64,000 bases of DNA, from assembly GCA_040414675.1 (NCBI GenBank), contig JBEDUN010000031.1, forward strand, positions 62,001 through 126,000. The letters run 5' to 3'. Positions 37,123 to 45,256 of the stretch are shown piece by piece. This DNA comes from JARBAU01 sp040414675. GTDB lineage: Archaea > Thermoproteota > Nitrososphaeria > Nitrososphaerales > Nitrososphaeraceae. A program made the position numbers and the translations under genes. Numbering within the stretch: the first letter of the stretch is position 1; every line of letters starts with the position of its first letter. A model generated the notes under the pieces. The model saw only the letters and a list, made by a program, of their open reading frames with translations, was not told where the DNA came from and searched no databases.

Positions 37123-38004
37123 TCAGAAATTCTGTCGTTTATAAACCTTGTCCAGAATTCCTAATATTGTCTTGATGGAGTGATAGTCCTTTACATATTG
37201 AATACCTTCATTTGCTAGTTTATGCTGAAGGTGAATGTCGTCCAATAGTGATAATAGGTCTCGCTTAAAATTTTTGGAATTCGTCCTTAATACAGGAGGC
37301 CTATACTTGTCATATAATTCATCAGAAACATAAGTGATGACTGGCTTTCCAAGAGCCATGCCTTCGAGCTCAAATCGGCCGAACCAGCCAATATTTGGGA
37401 TGATCTTTCCTATTACAATATCACATGTAGAAATCATCCTCAGAGTCTCTTCGTGTGTTAGGCCCAGAATTCTAACTATTTCATAGTCTCCGGTATTTTG
37501 TAATGAATCTAAGATTTCGGAATACAAATCCTCATGTTCGTACATTCTATAGTAAGGATAATGTGCTAATCTAAGTTTAGCCTTTGGTAGATTTTCACTA
37601 ATTGATATCTTGTTGTCTATACAAACAGGGGTAGGAAGCCATTGAGCATTGGGGGCGTACTGTAACAGGTCGGGTGTAGAGACTAGGCAAAATTCGGCAT
37701 CAAATTTACCTCTTAGATCATCCCCATGATAATGTTTGATGTATACTTTTCCTTGGTTTCGTTTTTCCAAATTTACTTTTAAGGAACCGTAGGGGTAATG
37801 ATAATGCCAAATATGGTATTCTTTCAATCTGTTAAATATCTTCCACCTTGAAAATGGTGACATGTAATTCACCTTGATTCCCCCAAATTGCTTGTAGATC
37901 TTCTGATTGAATACATAAACATCCGATAAATGTCCCTGTAGCCTTTGAGACTTGGAAAGTTCAGTTCCTATCCCAGATATGTTGTTTATATGTGCAATTT
38001 TCAT
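37123..38004 (-). CDS. Glycosyltransferase, GT4-like
   Basis: 293 aa GT-B-type enzyme. IAHINNISGIGTELSKSQRL at the N-terminus, HYHGDDLRGKF, STPDLLQYAPNAQWLPTPVC, and a donor-site segment GRFELEGMALGKPVITYVSD (about residues 208-227) with the E-G-x-A-x-G-x-P-V pattern. Paralogous to the protein at 32719. First gene of the island in transcription order; its own promoter should lie just right of 38004. Confidence 0.84.
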   Translation of the reverse strand: MKIAHINNISGIGTELSKSQRLQGHLSDVYVFNQKIYKQFGGIKVNYMSPFSRWKIFNRLKEYHIWHYHYPYGSLKVNLEKRNQGKVYIKHYHGDDLRGKFDAEFCLVSTPDLLQYAPNAQWLPTPVCIDNKISISENLPKAKLRLAHYPYYRMYEHEDLYSEILDSLQNTGDYEIVRILGLTHEETLRMISTCDIVIGKIIPNIGWFGRFELEGMALGKPVITYVSDELYDKYRPPVLRTNSKNFKRDLLSLLDDIHLQHKLANEGIQYVKDYHSIKTILGILDKVYKRQNF

Positions 38005-38133
38005 AGCCTATTCAATTTGGGATAGGAATGATTGATTTTGAACCTAATAATCATACGACTGTATCGAGAACTTGATGTTATCATGGAAATGTACAGAATT
38101 TGTCAAATTGTCTACTAGATTTTGAAATGCCAT

Positions 38134-39045
38134 TTAGTTATGCGTCGTATATTTCTCTTCAAGAGCTTGATACATCTGCAGATCTACTAAATTGTTGAAA
38201 TTATCAAAAGTTGTCATATTATTTTTATATCTTCTAGTTGTACCTTTGCTTTTTAATTCCATGAATACATTGTTGATTGCATAGGTAGCTGCAAATAATC
38301 CCGATAGAGGGAAAACTGCAAGTCTATATCCAAGCTCTAGGAGTTGCTTTGAGTTAAGATTCGGCGTAACTCCTCCTTCAATCATATTTGCAACCAATGG
38401 CGCGTCGATTTCATTTGCAATTTTTTTCAACTCAGCAATTGATCTAGGTGCTTCGATAAATATTAGGTCTGCACCTGCCTCTTGAAATGCTCTGCCTCGT
38501 CTTATAGCTTCATCTATTCCGAGAGGCGCCCTGGAGTCAGTCCTCGCAACGATGACAAAGTCTTTACTGTGTCTTGCATCTACAGCCGCTCGCAATTTCG
38601 AGATATATTCTTCAGTGTTTATGACATCCTTGCCTTGCATATGACCACATCTCTTTGGCCATAGCTGATCTTCTATGAAGATACCTGCTGCGCCAATAGA
38701 TTCTAAATTGCGAACAATCTTCCAAACAGTAAGTGGGTTGCCGTATCCGGTATCTATATCGACTATCACTGGTGAATTCACCGATCGAATTATTCGAGTT
38801 GCATTTTCAATAGTTTCGCCAGCATTCAAAAAGCCATAATCGGGCATACCGAGCAGTGCAGCTGCAGAACCATAGCCAGTCTGAAACATTGCATCGAAAC
38901 CAACTCTTTCTGCTATTTTTGCTGTCAAGGCGTCATAAACTCCTGGAAGGACAAGAATCTCATTCTTATTCTCTATCCTTTCTCTCAAGGAACTCTTACT
39001 GTTCTTCTGTTTCTTCAATTGCTTTTGTCTAAAGGGAGATTGCAA
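38134..39045 (-). CDS. Isocitrate lyase / PEP mutase superfamily enzyme
   Basis: 303 aa. LPGVYDALTAKIAERVGFDA, DIDTGYGNPLTVWKIVRN (metal-binding Asp pair), IEDQLWPKRCGHMQGKDVI (the K-R-C-G-H active-site loop of lyases) and VARTDSRAPLGIDEAI place it with 2-methylisocitrate lyase-like and oxaloacetate-decarboxylase-like members. The KRCGH loop favours C-C lyase rather than phosphonate-mutase chemistry. The substrate cannot be fixed. Separated by 130 bases from the glycan island and likely independent of it. Confidence 0.88.
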   Translation of the reverse strand: MQSPFRQKQLKKQKNSKSSLRERIENKNEILVLPGVYDALTAKIAERVGFDAMFQTGYGSAAALLGMPDYGFLNAGETIENATRIIRSVNSPVIVDIDTGYGNPLTVWKIVRNLESIGAAGIFIEDQLWPKRCGHMQGKDVINTEEYISKLRAAVDARHSKDFVIVARTDSRAPLGIDEAIRRGRAFQEAGADLIFIEAPRSIAELKKIANEIDAPLVANMIEGGVTPNLNSKQLLELGYRLAVFPLSGLFAATYAINNVFMELKSKGTTRRYKNNMTTFDNFNNLVDLQMYQALEEKYTTHN

Positions 39046-39390
39046 TTATTAAAGGATCTGCTGCTCATCCTAAGTTCCAATTTGGTTTGGTTACAAATCC
39101 ATCCAATAGGGTTGGACATAAATGATCTCGAGTAATTACGAATAGCTTGCATTTAGATAGTCACTAGATTGAATTTAATGTAATCTTATCAAAAATTTAC
39201 CTTGTTGCAAACTTATTGGAAATCTTATATGGAATATAAAAAATATATCATGCCTTATATCTAATCTTCACATTCACCTTTACATTTTTTAATAGTTCCG
39301 CTCGGTTTGAAGTCTGGGAATTAAAATGATATCTCGAGTAATCTAATATTTCAATTATTCACAATGTAGGCTAGGAAACTGTTATATGAA
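39046..39390. other. Intergenic, nothing recognised
   Basis: About 345 AT-rich bases separating divergent genes. Several TATA-like stretches (for example near 39240) but no ORF. Confidence 0.45.
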
Positions 39391-39624
39391 TTGAAAGAAG
39401 TATTATGGGGAGCCTTGGATGATATAGATGCTTTGTCCAGATTAAAGAAGGATGCACTGGAGAATGAGGATCCAGTTGTGATAAAAACTATTATCGACAC
39501 GATTGCAGCATTTGGTCGGGATGGAATAAAACCCATTAGCGAGATCCTAAGTCATTCGAAAAATGAATCTGTAAAATTACATGGAATTAATGTAATCAGC
39601 CGTATACAGATGATAAATCCTTAG
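39391..39624 (+). CDS. Small HEAT-repeat-like protein
   Basis: 77 aa from TTG 39391. An in-frame TAG a few codons upstream limits the choice, with CTG 39379 the only other near-start. The sequence is all-helical with two HEAT-like units (VIKTIIDTIAAFGRDGIKPI and NESVKLHGINVISRI). Possibly a protein-protein adaptor; the family is uncertain. Confidence 0.5.
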   Translation: MKEVLWGALDDIDALSRLKKDALENEDPVVIKTIIDTIAAFGRDGIKPISEILSHSKNESVKLHGINVISRIQMINP

Positions 39625-39812
39625 ATCATGATCTATTGTTCTACTAAATGACCTCTGCGAAGTAGTAGTTACCCTTTTTGAATTTGTCCACAATGTGATT
39701 GTGTTAGTAATATATCTTAATATAGATATTCCTAGGTCACGACTATAACAGCTGTCTCACCGAGGTTTGTTCAAATTGTATCGAGATTCATTCAATACAT
39801 TATGGTCAAAAG

Positions 39813-39953
39813 CTAGTCGTTACTCGCCAGATACTCCCCAATAACAGAGCGCGCAGTCTCAGCAACTGTTGCCAGTCTCCTTTTCTTACGTTCATTATCT
39901 AGGTCGTTATACATCTCATCTGTCATTGCCACAGTAACTTTCTTCATTGCCAT
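39813..39953 (-). CDS. Ribbon-helix-helix (CopG/Arc-like) DNA-binding protein
   Basis: 46 aa from ATG 39953. KKVTVAMTDEMYNDLDNERK is the typical RHH beta-strand plus helix 1, followed by a helix-2 region TVAETARSVIGEYL. Such proteins are repressors or antitoxins. It is divergent from the transposase gene at 40040 with 86 bases between them, a region full of TATA-like sequence (CTATATAAG for this gene, CTTTATAAATC for the transposase). No toxin-like partner is adjacent. Confidence 0.7.
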   Translation of the reverse strand: MAMKKVTVAMTDEMYNDLDNERKKRRLATVAETARSVIGEYLASND

Positions 39954-40039
39954 GTAATTCTATTAACCGTTATAGACTTATATAGCAACCTTTATAAATC
40001 TAATGCCAGCATTATATGGATGGTAATAGACTGCTATAG
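39954..40039. promoter_or_regulatory. Divergent promoter region of RHH gene and transposase
   Basis: Eighty-six bases carry TATA-like boxes for both directions (CTATATAAG on the minus strand around 39975, CTTTATAAATC on the plus strand around 39991) and repeated TATAG motifs that could be RHH operators. Assigned by inspection only. Confidence 0.4.
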
Positions 40040-41469
40040 ATGACCACTGAATTATCAGCAAGACAAATGCGCGGATTAGAAATCGCTAACACATTGGCAC
40101 TACAAAGGCTAAACAAACTTACCTATAGAGTGCGTTCACAAACTGACCCAAACAAATCGTATATTGCGACTCAGACCTATAAGGAAGGTTGGATCTGCGA
40201 ATGTCCAGATTATGTCTATAGGCATTTGGAATGTAAACATATTCATGCCGTAAAGTTTAGCAAGCTACTGCGAAAGAAGATCTATCAAGACACTTTTGCG
40301 CCACTAGTCAATAGTGAAAACATCGTCAATTACAATGCCATTGATATAGGCCAGATAGGGTGTCCCAAATGTCTAAGTGCTAATTATAAGAAATTCGGCA
40401 TAAGACATAACAAAAACAGTGGCGACATTCAACGTTATTTATGCAAAGCATGTAACTATCGCTATACAATAAACCCTGCTTTCGAGAATTCGAAGGCGTC
40501 TACTAAACTTATCACTGCTGCCGTTGATCTTTACTTTAAGGGTGTGTCACTGCGCAAGATTGCCGACCATCTTAAACAGTTCTATGGCTTTAAGATCAAT
40601 TGCTCTTCTATCTGTAGATGGCTTAGCAAGTTTGGCAAAACCGTTCAACCGTATGTGGATAGTTTAGTGCCACAAGTCGGAGGAGTCTATCAAGTGGATG
40701 AAATGATGTTACACGTCCGAAAGGAAGATAATAAAACGAAAATGGCTTTTTGAATAATCCAGAAAACCACACAAATAGGCAGTTTGACAATCATTATTCA
40801 TGGCTCTGGAATCTCATGGATTCCTCTACTAGATTTTGGATTTGCTCCAGGATAAGTCAGAAACGCGACACTAAAGCAGGTGTAGCATTATTCAGGGAAA
40901 TGAAAAAACGCGCTCCATTACCTTCCGCATTAATTCATGACGGTTTACCAGCATATGACGATGCTTTTAACCAAGAATTATTTATTCTAAAAAGTCCAAG
41001 AGTTCAAAACGTTTGAAGTGTTGGCTCAGGACATCAAGGATTAAATTCGAAGATCGAAAGGCTGAACGAAACTGTAAGAGATAGGGAGACAGTCATGCAT
41101 GGTCTGGATAAGGCCAAACCCACTCAGGACTTGGTGGATGCAATGCGTATTCATTATAACTTCATTAGACCTCATCAGGCATTGAAGAATCGAACACCAG
41201 CAGAAAAAGCTGGCATTGTATTGCCATTTAATGGAAATAAAGTCGAATCATTGATGCGTCTAGCTGCGGTTAACAAGAACGAGTATGCGACCTTGTTAGG
41301 AATTCGTATAAACAAAGTTAAGATCATAAAAAATGATACCTATACAGAGATTAAACCTATTCAATGGTTAAGCAAAAAAGAATGGCGCGAAATCAATGAA
41401 ATATTATGCGAAATTGGTTTTGAATGGAAATCGTGCAATATCGATAGTTGTTGGATAAAGGTCAAGTAA
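40040..41469 (+). pseudogene. SWIM-zinc-finger / IS6-type DDE transposase, broken in two places
   Basis: N-terminal SWIM-type finger (CECPDYVYRHLECKHIHAVKF: C-x-C...C-x-H), then an IS1-like zinc ribbon (CPKC...CKAC), a helix-turn-helix (KGVSLRKIADHLKQFYG) and a DDE core. The core's first Asp is in VYQVDEMM, the second is near ALIHDGLPAYDDA, and Glu is in NSKIERLNETV. The frame shifts by -1 at GGCTTTTTG (about 40745-40750). A TGA at 41014-41016 stands where the family has Arg in VRSVGSGHQGLN-type sequence, a CGA-to-TGA change. The last piece also has an extra C-terminal region of about 70 residues. Inactive as it stands, unless both lesions are bypassed. Confidence 0.82.
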
Positions 41470-41474
41470 GGGGA
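40040..41474 (+). mobile_element. Remnant insertion sequence carrying the SWIM/IS6-type transposase
   Basis: Extent given by the transposase only; I could not find terminal inverted repeats. The right end must lie close to 41470, because a convergent membrane-protein gene ends at 41475. Confidence 0.6.
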
Positions 41475-41825
41475 TTATTTTAATATTTTTCTAACGAATT
41501 TATCAAATTCTTTGAGAGCAAAGAGCATGAATACGATTGCAATTACAACTACACTTCTAACATCAATTAACCAGATGCCGGAAAAGAGAAAAATAACAAC
41601 ATTTGAGGTTGCAAGTATTGCCGCAGCGAAAGCTCCGCATGCTACAATAACACTCAAAATTAGATCCCAGTTATACGTTGTCTCGGTTGGGATCAGCTCG
41701 GTCTTTATTAATGCAGGTTTGAGCATACTAGGATTAAATTTGTGCATTTTATAGAAAACAAACATACAGGTACCAACGAATGGTATGATCCAGATAATAG
41801 TACCTATTATGACCCAATTCGTCAA
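41475..41825 (-). CDS. Small membrane protein coupled to the glycine-zipper gene
   Basis: 116 aa from TTG 41825. Three to four hydrophobic segments: VIIGTIIWIIPFVGTCMFVF, LILSVIVACGAFAAAILA, and IFLFSGIWLIDVRSVVVIAIVFML. The start codon overlaps the stop of the upstream glycine-zipper gene (TTGA), so the two were evidently translated together. No family recognised. Confidence 0.6.
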   Translation of the reverse strand: MTNWVIIGTIIWIIPFVGTCMFVFYKMHKFNPSMLKPALIKTELIPTETTYNWDLILSVIVACGAFAAAILATSNVVIFLFSGIWLIDVRSVVVIAIVFMLFALKEFDKFVRKILK

Positions 41826-42090
41826 CTCTTGTTAAACCTCGTAACTTCATCAGAATTATGTCGCTCGCTAGTTCCGCCGAGTAATGCACCTACCAACGCT
41901 CCGACAATTGCACCTACACCACCGGCGAGTAGCCCTATCAGCCCCCAACTAATGCTCCTCCTGCGGTGTTTATATCAGAAGGCTCGGCGAAAACATTTTG
42001 TGGTGTATATTTGAGTGTTTGATGACATATTGGACAAGTTAAATAAAATAACTGTGGTAACTGACTACGAATTTTTACCCGACTAGAAAC
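41822..42090 (-). pseudogene. Frameshifted gene: CPIC Cys pair plus glycine-zipper membrane segment
   Basis: Two overlapping minus-strand frames join into one plausible protein. Frame A reads TCPICHQTLKYTPQNVFAEP then SDINTAGGALVGG and stops at TGA. Frame B continues LIGLLAGGVGAIVGALVGAL then LGGTSERHNSDEVTRFNKS. The shift is at a G5 run (41941-41946 on the plus strand), where one extra G would restore GGALVGGLIGLLAGG. No ATG, GTG or TTG is obvious upstream of the Cys pair in frame A. The clean C-terminal half and the TTGA coupling to the next gene suggest a recently broken gene or a sequencing indel. Confidence 0.55.
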
Positions 42091-42361
42091 ATAGAATTAT
42101 GACAATTAATACAAATCGCAAACAGTCTCATACAATGCCATTTTAGTAGAATCTTAGGTGCCCTTATTAATTCTGACTTTATTATCTTACATATAGAATT
42201 AAGTTCTATAACATTATTTTATATGTGGGCTTTTAAGCTAACAGGCTCCCGATACGCAACACCTAGCACCCGTGGGCAACAGTGATTGAAAGAACCCGAG
42301 ATTGTAGCAGGACTCAAGAGGAAAAAGATTATATCTGTCTCTAGTGATATTAGGATTGCAC
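42091..42361. other. Intergenic / leader region of the PadR gene
   Basis: About 270 bases. A TATA-like TTTTATATG near 42217-42225 would give a leader of roughly 110 bases containing GC-richer segments (around 42245-42300). I could not derive a convincing fold. Confidence 0.4.
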
Positions 42362-42859
42362 ATGCTCACTCATTGGTTTTCTCGGGTTGGTAGTTCTGTT
42401 CCAAGAGGCTTTTCTAGACACTATGTGTTGAATCTACTAAAAGAAAAACCAATGACTGGAAAGGAGATAATCGATAGAGCAATCAACGATAGCGAAGGAA
42501 AATGGAGGCCATCTCCTGGTTTAATCTACCCTATGCTCGGGAGATTACTTGAAGATGGTCTAATAGATGAGGTGGAAAATGGCAAATATAGGACAACAAT
42601 ACACGGGGAGGATACAGCTGTCGATTTAAAATCGCTACATAACATAGTACAAAGGCAATTAGAAGTCGTGCTCCGAGTGGGTAATGTAGGCAAGTTTATG
42701 GCATTAGATTTGATCGATAGAGTTTCCGCAATTGGGTCTTCACTTAGTTCGAATCTAGATAGAATGTCTGAGCAAGAGAAGGACAAATATAAGGAATTTC
42801 TTATGACAGAGTTAGCTAAACTTGACAAGCAAGAAAATATCAATCGGAATGCTCTTTAG
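42362..42859 (+). CDS. PadR-family transcriptional regulator
   Basis: Start taken at ATG 42362; the frame is open from GTG 42344. Winged-helix segment RHYVLNLLKEKPMTGKEIIDRAINDSEGKW then PSPGLIYPMLGRLLEDGLI and EVENGKYRTTIHG, the PadR wing. The C-terminal part (about residues 80-150) is an acidic helical dimerisation region. Role: ligand- or stress-responsive repressor; target unknown, probably itself or a neighbour. Confidence 0.88.
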   Translation: MLTHWFSRVGSSVPRGFSRHYVLNLLKEKPMTGKEIIDRAINDSEGKWRPSPGLIYPMLGRLLEDGLIDEVENGKYRTTIHGEDTAVDLKSLHNIVQRQLEVVLRVGNVGKFMALDLIDRVSAIGSSLSSNLDRMSEQEKDKYKEFLMTELAKLDKQENINRNAL

Positions 42860-42982
42860 AATATAAAATTAATTCACAGGGCTTGGTGGAAGTTTCATAG
42901 ATTTGATAGAAATGAAAAAGCATGTCGCATCTTGTTCTTTGCGATGATTATTTTATCCTATTGCACCCTTAAATTTGAAGCA

Positions 42983-42992
42983 TTTATTTAAG
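42983..42992 (+). promoter_or_regulatory. Putative TATA box of prs
   Basis: TTTATTTAAG is the best TATA-like element upstream of the PRPP-synthetase gene. It would start transcription near 43013, giving an unusually long leader of about 125 bases. Confidence 0.4.
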
Positions 42993-43048
42993 TTGAAACA
43001 TAAAGTTGGTAGATTAGTGATATGTTGTTTTAGCGCTAGGATATTTAT

Positions 43049-43141
43049 CCTAGAATCTAGGTATAGACTCACAGTCTGAGTCTAGATGTCATCATTACCA
43101 ATCCTTTTAAGAATGTTCATAATCTAACACTCTGTTAGATT
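43049..43141 (+). promoter_or_regulatory. Hairpin-rich leader of the PRPP-synthetase gene
   Basis: Three perfect inverted repeats stand in 93 bases. CCTAGA-A-TCTAGG is at 43049-43061, TAGACTC-ACAGTCT-GAGTCTA at 43064-43084, and AATCTAACA-CTC-TGTTAGATT at 43121-43141. The second also contains an alternative pairing AGACT-CAC-AGTCT. The last hairpin runs into the proposed TTG start (43140), which it would occlude. They may be operators at DNA level or a regulatory RNA leader; the sequence alone cannot decide. Confidence 0.6.
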
Positions 43142-44051
43142 GACTGTTGATGATATCTCTCTTATATCTGGTCCATCCTCTTCTGACCTTGCAAATAAAA
43201 TTGCGAATCACTTAGGAGTAACGCCTATTTCTGCCGAAGTTTGCATATTTACTGACGGAGAAAGCAAGATTCGATTACCACATTTCGAAAAGAAGACATG
43301 TGTAATTGTACAATCAACCTATCCACCTACGGATCGTCATCTTTTACAGGCTATGATGATGATTAGAAAATGCTCTGAAACAGACTGTACCAACATTATT
43401 GCAGTAATCCCATATTTGGCATATGCCAGACAAGACAGGGAGTTTTTACCAGGAGAAGTGGTTACTATGTCTGTAATAGCAAGACTGCTGGAAAGCGTAG
43501 GAGTTAAGCATCTAATCACCGTAGATGCTCATAGCACAGCGTCACTTTCACACTTTAGGATCAGTGTACACAATGTATCCTCAATTCCTTTGTTTGCAAG
43601 ATATGCTGAAGAAATGTTGAACTTGGAAAAGCCTGTCATCGTCTCACCTGATTTTGGAGGTGCATCTAGAGCTGCTTCTCTAGCATCGATACTAAAAACA
43701 GACTTCATTGCCCTCAACAAGAATCGTGATAGGTCCACTGGCGAAGTGAAAATTGATACCGACGAATCTCGTTATCAATTCGGAAAGAAGGATGTAATAA
43801 TCCTAGACGACATCATAAGTACTGGAGACAGTATAGTTAAGGCTTACGAGGCACTCCGACGATTCGGCTCATCAGGAAGAATAGTTGTGATGTGCACGCA
43901 CGCTCTGCTTATCAATAATGCAACGCAAAAGATCATGAATGCTGGTGTAGAAAACATAGTAGCCACAAACTCTATACCCAATAAGTTTTCGACTATAGAT
44001 CTTAGTCCAATCATATGTTCACCTCTGCGAAATGCGATGAGTATGGACTAA
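43140..44051 (+). CDS. prs: Ribose-phosphate pyrophosphokinase (PRPP synthetase)
   Basis: 303 aa; makes PRPP from ribose 5-phosphate and ATP for nucleotide, histidine and tryptophan synthesis. SLISGPSSSDLANKIANHLG and FTDGESKIRLP at the N-terminus, IPYLAYARQDREFLPGE (flexible loop region), SPDFGGASRAASLA, and the PRPP loop VIILDDIISTGDSIVKA (about residue 220). The length is that of archaeal class enzymes. TTG 43140 is chosen because it puts the first strand (LISGPSS) at the usual distance, but the start lies inside a hairpin. Confidence 0.94.
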   Translation: MTVDDISLISGPSSSDLANKIANHLGVTPISAEVCIFTDGESKIRLPHFEKKTCVIVQSTYPPTDRHLLQAMMMIRKCSETDCTNIIAVIPYLAYARQDREFLPGEVVTMSVIARLLESVGVKHLITVDAHSTASLSHFRISVHNVSSIPLFARYAEEMLNLEKPVIVSPDFGGASRAASLASILKTDFIALNKNRDRSTGEVKIDTDESRYQFGKKDVIILDDIISTGDSIVKAYEALRRFGSSGRIVVMCTHALLINNATQKIMNAGVENIVATNSIPNKFSTIDLSPIICSPLRNAMSMD

Positions 44052-44223
44052 ATTGTTTTGTGAATTTCCTAGTCAAATGATCCTGCAATAGTCTGACACA
44101 TAAGGAAAAGTCCATAAACATCAGAAACGTTTCCAGATCGTATATGTACAGGGGCATCCGGATTATGATTTTTAAACAACTTGCAAGAGAGAGAATGTAA
44201 GAATATACCAGCAGGTTGATTTA

Positions 44224-45144
44224 ATGGTAAACATGCATGTCATATTTCTTGGCACTTCTGCAGCAACCCCTACAATGACCAGAGGACTCTCTTCGCTTGC
44301 CATAGTACGAGGGGGTGAAGTCTTGCTATTTGACGCGGGGGAAGGAATGCAGCTCAACTTCATAAAGTCTAAAATCGGAATGAACAAGAAAATGAAGATT
44401 TTCATTACGCATATGCACGCAGATCACTGTCTTGGATTACTGGGCCTTTTGCAGACTTTGTCTCTGCAGGGGAGGGAAAATAAGATTGACATATATGGTG
44501 AACCCAGATTGTCCGAGTTCATCACAGAGAATATTAGAATTATTAATTTTGGTTTATCCTACGAAGTCCATCTTCACATAATAGAATCTGAAGGACTAGT
44601 CGTGAAAGAAAGTGATTATGAAGTTACCTGTTGCAATGCAACACATTCTACTTCAGCTTTTTCATATTCTCTTACTGAGATCAATAGGCCTGGAATTTTC
44701 AATATTCTTGAGGCAAAGCGACTGGGTATTCCGGAGGGAGAACTATACGGAAGGCTACAAAATGGAGAGGATATCATATATAATGGAAAAGCTATATTTT
44801 CAAGTCAGGTTGTGGGCCCTCAAAGACCGGGACGTAAAGTGGGAATTTCCGGAGATACTCGACCTTCTGAGAAGCTTCGAAAATTCTTTATGAACTGTGA
44901 TGTCCTAGTGTTCGAAGCAACATATAGCCAAAAGTTGGAAAGAAAAGCTCTTCTCAATTTTCACTCAACTGCGAAGGAAGCTGCAGAAATTGCAGTAGGG
45001 TCTAGAGTTAAAAAACTTCTTCTTACTCATTTTAGCGCTAGATATATTGATACACAGGAGATCCTTCGCGAGGCCAAATCCGTATACGGAAACGTGAGCG
45101 TAGCAGAAGACTTAATGATAGTTCCAGTACCATATCGAGAATAG
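44224..45144 (+). CDS. rnz: Ribonuclease Z (tRNA 3' endonuclease)
   Basis: 306 aa zinc MBL-fold nuclease that removes 3' trailers from tRNA precursors, relevant here because tRNA-Ser does not encode CCA. VIFLGTSAATPTMTRGLSSL at the N-terminus, the metal motif FITHMHADHCLGL (His63, His65, Asp67, His68), ISGDTRPSEKL and LLLTHFSARY at the C-terminal His motif. ATG 44236 (MHVIFLGTS) could be the real start. Confidence 0.94.
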   Translation: MVNMHVIFLGTSAATPTMTRGLSSLAIVRGGEVLLFDAGEGMQLNFIKSKIGMNKKMKIFITHMHADHCLGLLGLLQTLSLQGRENKIDIYGEPRLSEFITENIRIINFGLSYEVHLHIIESEGLVVKESDYEVTCCNATHSTSAFSYSLTEINRPGIFNILEAKRLGIPEGELYGRLQNGEDIIYNGKAIFSSQVVGPQRPGRKVGISGDTRPSEKLRKFFMNCDVLVFEATYSQKLERKALLNFHSTAKEAAEIAVGSRVKKLLLTHFSARYIDTQEILREAKSVYGNVSVAEDLMIVPVPYRE

Positions 45145-45256
45145 TCCTCTATACTCCAATTCAATTTAAGCATTTCAGCCTACTTGCATTTAATATATAA
45201 AAGAATGGTAAAAGCCAATTATTTTGACTTTAACAAATGGAATGTGCTTAAATGGA

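Noticed and set aside
41742..42014. Plus-strand ORF with Pro/Ala/Ser repeats (NAPTNAPTIAPTPP)
   Set aside because: It is the antisense image of the glycine-zipper coding sequence, which explains the repeats.
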